Assembly: GCA_004357435.1 (NCBI GenBank)
Contig: SMVS01000116.1
Coordinates: 1-7,002 of the forward strand
Source of the DNA: Nitrospina sp.
Lineage (GTDB): Bacteria; Nitrospinota; Nitrospinia; Nitrospinales; Nitrospinaceae
Direction of reading: 5' to 3'
DNA length: 7,002 nucleotides
The notes under the pieces are model-generated. The model did no database searches and was not told where the DNA came from. It worked only from the letters and a program-made list of their open reading frames with translations. Of this stretch, positions 1 to 5,464 are shown in pieces. Each line of letters opens with the position of its first letter. Positions within the stretch are counted from its first letter, which is position 1. The translations under genes and the position numbers were made by a program.

Positions 1-548
1 AAGATTCCCCTCTCTATCCCAAAATTGAACATCTTGGTAATAATATTATGAGTCCGGTTAGCCATTGCATCAGCCCCCCGGTCAATAATCATGTCTCTAA
101 GCAAAACAATGTCCCGGTTTTTAACATCCTTGGCTTTTTTCGTACCAATGACTGGCAGGACATCTTTATTGAGGCACCGCTCATCCTCACGCCATGTCAC
201 CTTAAATTTCTTGGCGTGACGCTCAAGGTACTCATGGGCCAAATCATTAACGGTGAAGGCATTCCGTTGGGCGGTCTTCTTAGATTGGCTCTTCTCGCCA
301 GGATCGACACCCTTTGAAAGAGCAACCTTCGCGTCCGCATGTTCTTTGTGCGCATCCGCTAATCCCATTGCAGGATAATCGCCAAGGGTCATTCGCCTGG
401 CCCGGCCATCAAACCGATACAGGTAAATCCAACTCTTTTTCCCAGCCGGGGACACCCGAAGGCCAAAGCCTTTCCCGTTGGTCTCCCAGACCGTAAAGCG
501 TTCTGCTTTCAGTTTAATCGCTTGAATGGATCGATCTGTAAATTTCAT
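1..548 (-). CDS. Tyrosine recombinase (P4-type integrase), N-terminal part, cut by the window edge
   Basis: An uninterrupted reading frame of 182 codons starts at 548 and runs off the left edge. It begins MKFTDRSIQAIKLKAERFTV. Residues 1 to about 90 have the features of the DUF4102 arm-DNA-binding domain: G-x-GLRV (about 27-32), then a K-SW-Y-YR strand followed by the RRMTLGDYPAMGLADA segment, which is highly typical of P4-like island integrases. From about residue 105 (FTVNDLAHEYLE) a SAM-like core-binding domain begins, with VLPVIGTKKAKDV and an R-THNIITKMFNFGIERG helix just before the cut. The catalytic R-H-R-H-Y domain lies outside the window, so activity cannot be judged. Such enzymes insert genomic islands into tRNA genes, and a tRNA-Pro fragment sits 190 bp upstream. 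The start ATG has AGGA four bases before it. Confidence 0.93.
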   Translation of the reverse strand, partial: MKFTDRSIQAIKLKAERFTVWETNGKGFGLRVSPAGKKSWIYLYRFDGRARRMTLGDYPAMGLADAHKEHADAKVALSKGVDPGEKSQSKKTAQRNAFTVNDLAHEYLERHAKKFKVTWREDERCLNKDVLPVIGTKKAKDVKNRDIVLLRDMIIDRGADAMANRTHNIITKMFNFGIERGI

Positions 549-586
549 AAAATCCTAAACCCTTCGGTTGGAGCGAAGAGGCCGCT

Positions 587-606
587 TGGGTAGCACATGG
601 GTAGCA
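587..606. repeat. Tandem pair TGGGTAGCA, 11-bp period
   Basis: TGGGTAGCA occurs at 587-595 and again at 598-606, one DNA turn apart, between the integrase start and its predicted promoter. Pairs of short direct repeats at helical spacing next to an integrase are often arm-type recombinase or excisionase sites. That role is inferred. A closely similar pair (TGGCTAGCA) lies at 829-849, on the other side of the tRNA fragment. Confidence 0.55.
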
Positions 607-633
607 AAACAGGATTTACAACATAAGACAGGA

Positions 634-708
634 TGAAACAGATTGAAACAGATTTTAGGCTGTTCTCATGCCTTGAAACAATATATACCCTGTTTCATAT
701 TGTTTCAA
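634..708. promoter_or_regulatory. Array of five TGAAACA boxes with a 12-bp inverted repeat
   Basis: TGAAACA is found at 634-640, 644-650 and 674-680, and inverted (TGTTTCA) at 691-697 and 701-707. The first two and the last two copies are each spaced 10 bp apart. Around the middle copies there is a perfect inverted repeat: TTGAAACAATAT (673-684) and its complement (697-708), 12 bases apart. The arms cover the -10 and -35 of the predicted integrase promoter, so the array is probably an operator, an arm-site cluster, or both. The binding protein is unknown. Confidence 0.6.
680..708 (-). promoter_or_regulatory. Predicted sigma70-type promoter of the integrase
   Basis: On the minus strand there is TTGAAA (703-708), a 17-base spacer and TATATT (680-685). 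This would give a leader of about 125 bases before the integrase ATG. Both hexamers lie inside the arms of the 12-bp inverted repeat, so a protein bound there would block RNA polymerase. The same symmetry gives a weaker plus-strand candidate, TTGAAA (673-678) with CATATT (696-701). Confidence 0.5.
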
Positions 709-737
709 TCTTTTTCATGTTTAACGGGGAAATTTCG

Positions 738-782
738 TTCGGGACGAGGGGGTCGGAAGTTCAAATCTTCTCATCCCGACCA
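738..782 (+). other. Island attachment site: 3' half of tRNA-Pro(CGG)
   Basis: These 45 bases fold exactly as the 3' half of a tRNA. They give the anticodon loop TTCGGGA (738-744, anticodon CGG at 740-742, G37), the 3' anticodon stem CGAGG, a five-base variable region GGGTC, a T stem GGAAG/CTTCT around the loop TTCAAAT, the acceptor strand CATCCCG, discriminator A and CCA. Loop and anticodon identify tRNA-Pro. The bases before 736 show no D arm, no 5' anticodon stem and no acceptor 5' strand, so this is not a working tRNA. A tRNA 3' end beginning at the anticodon loop beside a P4-type integrase is the usual residue of site-specific island insertion. The intact tRNA-Pro is expected at the far left end of the island. 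Confidence 0.85.
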
Positions 783-828
783 TTAAATACAATGGATTGC
801 AGTTTAGGCTGTGGCCCATTTTTGCTTT

Positions 829-849
829 TGGCTAGCACTGTGGCTAGCA
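829..849. repeat. Tandem pair TGGCTAGCA, 12-bp period
   Basis: TGGCTAGCA is present at 829-837 and 841-849, starting 47 bases after the end of the tRNA fragment. It differs in one base from the TGGGTAGCA pair at 587-606 and contains the palindrome GCTAGC. If both pairs are recombinase arm sites, the DNA to the right also belongs to an integrated element. This is inference from similarity only. Confidence 0.45.
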
Positions 850-879
850 TTTCACCCTCCCTGCCGCACACTCAAGATG

Positions 880-894
880 CCGGGCAAGGCCCGG
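880..894. other. Short GC hairpin after the lipoprotein gene
   Basis: CCGGGC-AAG-GCCCGG is a perfect six-pair stem with a three-base loop, 18 bases beyond the stop of the histidine-rich lipoprotein gene. There is no T run on either side, so it is not called an intrinsic terminator. It may protect the 3' end of the transcript. Confidence 0.3.
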
Positions 895-912
895 AGCTGG
901 ATGGGTCACACT

Positions 913-1110
913 CTAATGTTTCTGTTCCATTTTTTGAAAAGTTTTATTGCCCTTGCCATGTTTTCCATGTCCCTTTTTATGACCTTTATCGTGGCGATCG
1001 TCGTGATGATCTGAATGCACAACGGGGTGGCCATGATGGTCGAGGATACAACCGGAAGTCCACAATAAGGCCAGGGAGCAAATAAAAACTTGAATGATGT
1101 GTCGAGTCAT
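913..1110 (-). CDS. Small histidine-rich lipoprotein
   Basis: 65 residues. The N-terminus has a short basic region (MTRH), a hydrophobic stretch from 5 to 17 and a cysteine at 21 preceded by T-S-G, an acceptable if not ideal lipobox, so the protein is probably exported and lipid-anchored. After the cysteine, residues 25-51 contain ten histidines among Asp, Gly and Lys, including DHHGHP and SDHHDDRHD, and the tail is KTFQKMEQKH. A loop this rich in histidine suggests binding of a metal such as zinc, nickel, copper or cobalt. No family is recognised and metal binding is inferred from composition. AGGA lies ten bases before the ATG, a good ribosome site, which argues for a real gene despite its size. 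It is monocistronic, between the island attachment site and an orphan terminator. Confidence 0.6.
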   Translation of the reverse strand: MTRHIIQVFICSLALLWTSGCILDHHGHPVVHSDHHDDRHDKGHKKGHGKHGKGNKTFQKMEQKH

Positions 1111-1211
1111 ATTTTTTGTTCCTACTAAATTTGGATTGAATGGTCTTACTTTAAGGTTCAGGCATTATGTCAATGAAGTCAATTGAATTGAAATCTGACC
1201 CCGACAATGAA

Positions 1212-1245
1212 AAAAGGGTTACGGCATTCAAGCCGTAACCCTTTT
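1212..1245. terminator. Strong bidirectional intrinsic terminator, with no obvious client gene
   Basis: A perfect 14-bp stem AAAAGGGTTACGGC / GCCGTAACCCTTTT closes a six-base loop ATTCAA. The plus strand continues TTTTATTTATTT and the minus strand ends in six T, so it should work both ways. No recognised gene ends just before it in either direction. It may insulate the lipoprotein gene from transcription arriving from the right. Confidence 0.85.
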
Positions 1246-1652
1246 ATTTATTTGGTGCGAGGGGCGGGTTTGCCAAAAGGGTCCCATGCACGGGACTCCG
1301 GTACTTGATAAAGCATCAACGTAAGACCGACCACTTTTCAAAAGCCAGCACCCCCCAGCCCCTTTTCTGGGAGCGAATCCAGGAATCGAAAACCGATTTC
1401 AAAATTTGGTATATAATTTTTAGAAGATGCGCTGGGATTCGGTTGTGGGCGGAGGGGCACCCTGCTGAGAGTGTTGCCCGCAAACGACCCATAGCGGACA
1501 TTCTCATGAAGAGTAAAAAATGGGCTTACTGAGAAGATGTAAAGCTGGCTTCTCCTGCTAATATATCTCTAGCCAATTTCCAATTTTGGTCCACAATCGT
1601 TTGAAGACATACACCCCAGCACCAGAGACTACACAGCCCGTGAAGGTGGAAA

Positions 1653-1665
1653 TTCTAAATTAGAA
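1653..1665. promoter_or_regulatory. Palindrome upstream of nnrS, possible operator
   Basis: TTCTAA-A-TTAGAA is a perfect six-base inverted repeat 172 bases before the nnrS start. It does not match the FNR/DNR consensus (TTGAT-N4-ATCAA) expected for many denitrification genes, and no such box was found in this upstream region. An operator role is only a possibility. Confidence 0.25.
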
Positions 1666-1742
1666 AGTGGTACAACAAACAGGCGCATGAAAAGCTGTAG
1701 AAATTGGAGAACGATCATTTAGTCGAGATTGAAGGTGCGTGA

Positions 1743-1823
1743 ATGAAAATACCGCCTGAAGGCTGGCCCTTTGCCAGAGTGGCGGTAGCCGGTATGGGTG
1801 CGTACAAACCACAGGAGGGTTAG
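1743..1823 (+). CDS. Possible 26-residue leader peptide upstream of nnrS
   Basis: ATG at 1743 is preceded by AAGGTG (1732-1737) at good spacing and opens a frame of 26 codons (MKIPPEGWPFARVAVAGMGA...) ending with TAG at 1821-1823, a single base before the nnrS ATG. The nnrS ribosome site AGGAGGG lies inside its last codons. Translation of the two could therefore be coupled. The reading frame also covers a hairpin: CTGGC (1763-1767) with GCCAG (1773-1777), framed by CCGCC (1752-1756) and GGCGG (1781-1785). The peptide resembles nothing I recognise, and it may be the relic of a longer gene or an untranslated leader. Confidence 0.35.
   Translation: MKIPPEGWPFARVAVAGMGAYKPQEG
1813..1819 (+). promoter_or_regulatory. 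Ribosome binding site that fixes the nnrS start
   Basis: AGGAGGG stands five bases before ATG 1825. The longer frame could open at GTG 1798, but that codon has no such site and would place this sequence inside the protein. The start at 1825 is therefore preferred. Confidence 0.85.
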
Positions 1824-1824
1824 C

Positions 1825-3003
1825 ATGCCAGAACCATCTAGAGGCGTATTTAATCATCCATTTCTGGGGCACGGGTTTCGTCCCTTCTTCCTTTTGGGCG
1901 CGTTATATAGCGTTGTCACTTTGTTGATGTGGGGCGGGTTTTTTGCCGGGCATGGCCCGCCGCCTACCTTCATGCTTGATCCTGTATCCTGGCATGCGCA
2001 TGAAATGATTTTTGGTTTCACCATGGCAATTGTTGCGGGGTTTTTGCTTACGGCTGTGGCAAACTGGACGGGCGGTGCACCAGTGCGGCAAATTCATCTG
2101 GCGGGACTGTGTGCACTCTGGCTGGCCGGGCGCGTGGTTATGAATTTTGATCTGGGCTTGTCGGAGATTGCCGTTATTGTTGTTGAGGGAGCTTTTATCC
2201 TGACGCTGGCGCTCAGCCTGTCTATCCCGCTTCTTAAAACCTGGAATAAACGCAATTTCATTTTCCTAGTGTTGCTGAGCATCTTGTTTGCATGTGATAT
2301 GACCTTCTTTATCACGCAAGAGAGTGTATCACTTTATGTTGCTGTGATGATTATTGTCGCAATGATTTCTCTGATTGGTGGACGAATTATTCCGGCCTTT
2401 ACGGTTGTGGCTTTACATGGGCGCGGGGAAGAAGCTAAGCAGATACCGCAGGAAAAGCTGGATGTTATGGCGCTTTTATCGCTGGCTTTGATTATTCTGG
2501 TGCTGGTGTTTATAGGTCAGGAAGGAGCCATTCTTGCCGTAACTTCCTTTATATCCGCCATCATTCATGCACTACGACTGCGGCGTTATCATACGCGCAG
2601 AATATTGGGTGATCCGATGGTTTGGATCCTTCATGTCGGTTATGGCTGGGTGATTGTGGGGTTGCTTTTACTAGGGGTCTCGGCATTAGGTTTGCTTCCC
2701 TTCTCAATTTCATTGCACGCCTTTACAACTGGTGCTATTGGCTCCATGACGCTGGGGATGATGTGCCGTGTTGCACTGGCCCATACCGGACGCAACCTGA
2801 ATGCAACAAAACTGACGATATTAAGTTTTCTTCTGTTGCAATGTGCTGCTCTTATACGGGTATTTGGTCTGGTGATTGCGCCTGACTATACCGCTGAGTG
2901 GCTTATAGGTTCCGCTACGCTTTGGGTACTTTGCTTTTCGCTATATATTTTGATTTATGCACCGATATTATGGAAGCCTAGGCCCGATGGTCTGGCCGCT
3001 TAA
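1825..3003 (+). CDS. nnrS: NnrS family membrane protein
   Basis: 392 residues, close to the usual 400, with about twelve hydrophobic segments and a short Lys/Arg-Pro tail (LWKPRPDGLAA), so an inner-membrane protein. Family marks are clear: HPFLGHGFRPFFLLG at 11-25; SWHAHEMIFGF at 55-65 followed by the GFLLTAVANWTG segment at 72-83; GGRIIPAFT at 185-193; and HAFTTGAIGSMTLGMM at 298-313 with RVALAHTGR at 315-323. NnrS was described in Rhodobacter as a haem- and copper-containing protein regulated with nitrite and nitric oxide reductases, and in Vibrio it protects against nitrosative stress. Candidate metal ligands here are His11, His16, His57, His59, His298 and His320. No nitrite or NO reductase gene is in the window, so a stand-alone role in NO or iron-dinitrosyl stress is the likelier inference. 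It is alone on its strand. Confidence 0.93.
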   Translation: MPEPSRGVFNHPFLGHGFRPFFLLGALYSVVTLLMWGGFFAGHGPPPTFMLDPVSWHAHEMIFGFTMAIVAGFLLTAVANWTGGAPVRQIHLAGLCALWLAGRVVMNFDLGLSEIAVIVVEGAFILTLALSLSIPLLKTWNKRNFIFLVLLSILFACDMTFFITQESVSLYVAVMIIVAMISLIGGRIIPAFTVVALHGRGEEAKQIPQEKLDVMALLSLALIILVLVFIGQEGAILAVTSFISAIIHALRLRRYHTRRILGDPMVWILHVGYGWVIVGLLLLGVSALGLLPFSISLHAFTTGAIGSMTLGMMCRVALAHTGRNLNATKLTILSFLLLQCAALIRVFGLVIAPDYTAEWLIGSATLWVLCFSLYILIYAPILWKPRPDGLAA

Positions 3004-3097
3004 CAGTGCATGTTGCTAAGGGTGTTTGACGTCAGCGAAAAGTGGACTATTCGAGGTAAAAAGCTAAGAGATCCTTTCTGTTAAACTCTCCTCAGCC

Positions 3098-3108
3098 GAA
3101 TGTCCGCT
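3098..3108 (+). repeat. GAATGTCCGCT element, inverted copy of one upstream of nnrS
   Basis: The 11-mer GAATGTCCGCT at 3098-3108 recurs in inverted orientation at 1493-1503 (AGCGGACATTC). The copies flank the nnrS segment on both sides in non-coding DNA. Eleven bases is too short to call a transposon end, but it is worth comparing with other intergenic regions of the genome. Confidence 0.35.
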
Positions 3109-3234
3109 TCTGGCCAGTACTGTGACCGTCATTAGCTGGATACAGGTTGATGCCACAAGATGGATTGTGGGGCCTCTCTCCAGACGGTTTCGCGCGCTCC
3201 CCGGTCTATGAAAAAACCGCGTCCGCATGAAAAA

Positions 3235-4236
3235 TTATTTTTTAACTTGCCAGATGGCATCCACGAAGAACTTCTTGGAATCTAACAGGTGCTCAACGAT
3301 TTGGAACCCATTGTTTTGAGCCAACGCTTCGATTTCCGGCATCGTGCATTTATAAGAAAATTCGGTCTGCATTGCCTCCCACGCTTGGAAGTGGAACTCC
3401 CGGTTCAACGCCGCTATTTGAACGGTTTGTTCCTCAATGCTGTAAATATAACTTTCAACCGCCCGGGACTGTTCATTATAATGCGCCTCCTGGATGAAAT
3501 TTTGTTTAACGAAGTTGGCCCCCAGTTTTTGGTTGATGCAATCCAGTAAATTTAAATTAAATTTTTGAAAAACACCTCCAGCGTCGTTGTAGGCTCGATA
3601 AAGGAGTTTCGGGTTTTTCATGAGATCAAACCCGATCATCACGAAATCTCCATCATTGAGAGCCCCCCATAATTTGCGCAAAAACTTCCCCGCGCTGGAG
3701 TAGTCTTGATTCCCAATAGTTACCCCAAAATAAAACACAAAGTTTCGTTCGAACTGTCCGCGGGAAATGGCTGACAAACCTTGAAAATATTCGGACGCGA
3801 TACCTGTAACAGTCAATGAAGTGTTTTTAAATTTTGATCTCAGAGTGGCGACCAGGTTTTTAACCGCGCCGGCAGAAATATCGATGGGCATAAAATGAAT
3901 CCGCTGATTTTTCTGAATCAAATGCTCAAGGAGAACCATCGACTTGCTCCCATCCCCTGAACCGAGGTCGATAATTTGCAATGCTTTCTGAGAAATAATG
4001 AGATCCGCAATGAATCGCTGGTGCGTATGGATTATTTCGATTTCGCTAACCGCCGGGAGGTAGGTTTCCAGTCTCACTATTTCCTGGAAAATTTCGCTTC
4101 CCCGGTCGTCAAAAATGAGCCAGGAGGGCAATCTTTTCGGCTTGCCAGACAACCCTTTTTCAACAGCTACAGCAAATTCATGGCCATTCGAATTGGGGCC
4201 GTCGACCGGCCGCAGGTCCTTAAAGCTAAACGACAT
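3235..4236 (-). CDS. EgtD-like amino-acid N-methyltransferase (Methyltransf_33 family)
   Basis: 333 residues from ATG 4236 (EgtD of mycobacteria has 321). AGGA lies four bases upstream, and the longer frame opening at 4326 would start ahead of the predicted promoter. The family is plain: KRLPSWLIFDDRGSEIF (34-50), IIDLGSGDGSKS (88-99, SAM-binding loop), MPIDIS (116-121), GVTIGNQ (171-177), GFDLMKNPKLLYRAYNDAGG (202-221), FNLNLLDCIN (226-235) and TEFSYK (291-296). EgtD trimethylates the alpha-amino group of histidine with SAM, the first step to ergothioneine. By my own alignment from memory, Tyr56, Asn166, Glu282 and Ser284 of mycobacterial EgtD are kept (Tyr59, Asn176, Glu292, Ser294), but Tyr39 is Phe42 and Met252 is Ser262, and the terminal W-D motif is replaced by LLDSKKFF. 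Histidine is therefore not assured as substrate. No EgtB is visible. It diverges from the diiron oxidase gene. Confidence 0.88.
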   Translation of the reverse strand: MSFSFKDLRPVDGPNSNGHEFAVAVEKGLSGKPKRLPSWLIFDDRGSEIFQEIVRLETYLPAVSEIEIIHTHQRFIADLIISQKALQIIDLGSGDGSKSMVLLEHLIQKNQRIHFMPIDISAGAVKNLVATLRSKFKNTSLTVTGIASEYFQGLSAISRGQFERNFVFYFGVTIGNQDYSSAGKFLRKLWGALNDGDFVMIGFDLMKNPKLLYRAYNDAGGVFQKFNLNLLDCINQKLGANFVKQNFIQEAHYNEQSRAVESYIYSIEEQTVQIAALNREFHFQAWEAMQTEFSYKCTMPEIEALAQNNGFQIVEHLLDSKKFFVDAIWQVKK

Positions 4237-4272
4237 TATGTCCTGACAGTAAAAGTTGAAGGGCCGTGATGT

Positions 4273-4301
4273 TTGAGGTCTCAGAAGTATTTTGTTATAG
4301 T
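4273..4301 (+). promoter_or_regulatory. Predicted sigma70-type promoter of the diiron oxidase gene
   Basis: TTGAGG (4273-4278), exactly 17 bases, then TATAGT (4296-4301). It predicts transcription from about 4308 and a leader of some 53 bases. The -10 coincides with that of the opposite promoter. Confidence 0.6.
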
Positions 4302-4326
4302 ACAACCTTCCAAACTGGCCTTGCAA
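4297..4326 (-). promoter_or_regulatory. Predicted sigma70-type promoter of the EgtD-like gene
   Basis: On the minus strand there is TTGCAA (4321-4326), an 18-base spacer and TACTAT (4297-4302). Transcription would begin near 4290, about 54 bases before the ATG at 4236. Its -10 overlaps the plus-strand -10 in five of six bases, so both polymerases cannot sit there at once. Confidence 0.5.
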
Positions 4327-4360
4327 ACCAAATGCTCAACTATTTTCCAATGAAATCAAA

Positions 4361-5428
4361 ATGCATTTAAAAACAGACTCAGCTACAGAACTTTCTGGCA
4401 TCGACCTTCTGGGCGTGGAACGTCAATTCACCCAGTTGCTTTATCTCGACGATCTCGATAAAAAAATCGCCGAAAATCCCGCGTTGAAAGAACCTTTTGA
4501 GGACGCGCTTGACTGCGCTCTTTTAGATATCACTCATGAAGCGGAGTGCGATCCGCAGGACTTTCTTTTTCTGCAAAGAATTCTGTATCGCATCAACCGG
4601 TTGAAATTTTTTTGGTATGACGACCTGGAAAATTACACCAACGAAGGGTCTCTTTACCTTTTTAGAATTCAAAAACGAATCGAATCGGCCTGGCAGGATT
4701 GGGAATCGAACTTTATAGATACTAAACCACTTCGCCCGGAGGATGTCAAAGAAGCCTTGCGGGATCGAACAGGGGAAGACCTCGATCCGCAACCCTCACG
4801 GGACAATCTTTATTTTAGAAATGAAATGACAAAAACCGGTTACCGCCGACTGCTGGCGATTGCTTCTCTCGATGGATTGGTGGAAGCGAGCCAACTCTCC
4901 CGGGTTTTAGGAGGAGTGGGGAATGAAATTCAATCGATGCTCACTCGAATTTTTTTCGAGGAATACGGCAAAGGCCTGCTGACGAAAAAGCATTCGTCCT
5001 ATTTTTCCACCATGTTGGCGGAATTTAAAATGGACACGCAACCGGAAGCTTACTTTAGTTTAGCTCCCTGGGAAGTTCTGGCTAATATCAACCAAAGTTT
5101 TTTTCTTTGCGAGCGCAAGCGCAATTTTTTACGGTACATCGGCTCCCTCCTTTACTTTGAAATTTCGGTTCCCGCGGCGTTTGAAAATTACAAACTTGCC
5201 GGAGAGCGTCTGGGCTTGAGTTCGGAGGCCGTCAACTATTGGGAGTTGCACATCAAAGAGGACCAGCGGCATGGCCAATGGATGCTGGACGATGTCGCCC
5301 TCCCCCTGGTCGACCGTTACCCGGACCTCGCCTGGGAAATGGTGTACGGTTACGACCAGCAACGGCTCATCAGCGCGCGAGCCGGCCAGGCCGTTGCCCG
5401 ATCGGTCCGCGAAGCAGAAAACAGTTAG
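4361..5428 (+). CDS. Heme-oxygenase-like diiron oxidase (iron-containing redox enzyme family)
   Basis: 355 soluble, mostly helical residues with no signal peptide. The C-terminal half (about 155-345) has the Haem_oxygenas_2/HDO layout: a Glu at 175 (LDGLVEASQ), FFEEYGKG with Glu201, His211, Glu267 (LYFEISVP) and H-x3-D-x2-H as His297, Asp301, His304 (ELHIKEDQRHG). These seven positions reproduce, with one constant offset, the spacing of the two-iron ligands I recall for SznF, the N-oxygenase of streptozotocin synthesis. All ligands are present, so an active O2-using diiron enzyme is likely. Family members N-oxygenate, desaturate or cleave amino-acid and fatty-acid substrates; which reaction applies here is unknown. 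Residues 1-150 are acidic, with aromatic-rich segments (FFWYDDLENY at 83-92), and match no domain I know; the cupin found in SznF is absent. The start has no strong ribosome site. It diverges from an EgtD-like gene and is followed by a SRAP gene after 36 bases. Confidence 0.85.
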   Translation: MHLKTDSATELSGIDLLGVERQFTQLLYLDDLDKKIAENPALKEPFEDALDCALLDITHEAECDPQDFLFLQRILYRINRLKFFWYDDLENYTNEGSLYLFRIQKRIESAWQDWESNFIDTKPLRPEDVKEALRDRTGEDLDPQPSRDNLYFRNEMTKTGYRRLLAIASLDGLVEASQLSRVLGGVGNEIQSMLTRIFFEEYGKGLLTKKHSSYFSTMLAEFKMDTQPEAYFSLAPWEVLANINQSFFLCERKRNFLRYIGSLLYFEISVPAAFENYKLAGERLGLSSEAVNYWELHIKEDQRHGQWMLDDVALPLVDRYPDLAWEMVYGYDQQRLISARAGQAVARSVREAENS

Positions 5429-5464
5429 CTCCCGCATCCTTTCATAAATTCCTCCCTTTATTTT

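Larger units (their letters stand above)
1111..1742. other. Long stretch with no convincing gene
   Basis: Between the lipoprotein gene and the nnrS leader I find no reading frame with a ribosome site and plausible composition. The short frames at 1305-1532 (plus) and 1316-1507 (minus) overlap each other and lack recognisable motifs. What can be seen: the palindrome TCAATT-G-AATTGA (1179-1191), a strong terminator (1212-1245), a hairpin GTCCC/GGGAC (1281-1296), another GGAATCG/CGATTTC (1382-1400), an extended -10-like TTGGTATATAAT near 1406-1417, the element AGCGGACATTC (1493-1503) and the palindrome at 1653-1665. It reads like decayed intergenic DNA with possible small-RNA signals. Confidence 0.5.

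Noticed and set aside
811..1014. Plus-strand hydrophobic frame of 67 codons
   Set aside because: Its hydrophobic look comes from the complement of His/Lys-rich codons in the lipoprotein gene, and no ribosome site precedes it.
633..1085. Plus-strand frame of 150 codons
   Set aside because: It runs through the operator array and the tRNA fragment and is antisense to the lipoprotein gene, with no protein motif.
1254..1290. Minus-strand end CCCTCGC-A-CCA looking like a tRNA 3' terminus
   Set aside because: The T loop would read TGGCAAA instead of TTC-R-A, and the five bases before it do not pair with CCCGC. No tRNA body follows.
1441..1500. TPP-riboswitch-like stretch (GGGGCACC followed by CTGCTGAGAG)
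   Set aside because: It resembles the first thi-box strand, but the second conserved strand (ACCTGATCTGGATAATGCC-like) and the GTAGGGA closing part are absent, and no thiamine gene follows.
1305..1532. Short frames on both strands upstream of nnrS
   Set aside because: They overlap one another, lack ribosome sites and show no family features.
3976..4269. Plus-strand frame of 97 codons
   Set aside because: It is the mirror of the methyltransferase coding sequence, with no motif of its own.
4237..4326. Longer N-terminus for the EgtD-like protein
   Set aside because: The 30 extra residues do not resemble the family, the upstream ATG lacks a ribosome site, and the predicted promoter lies inside that stretch.
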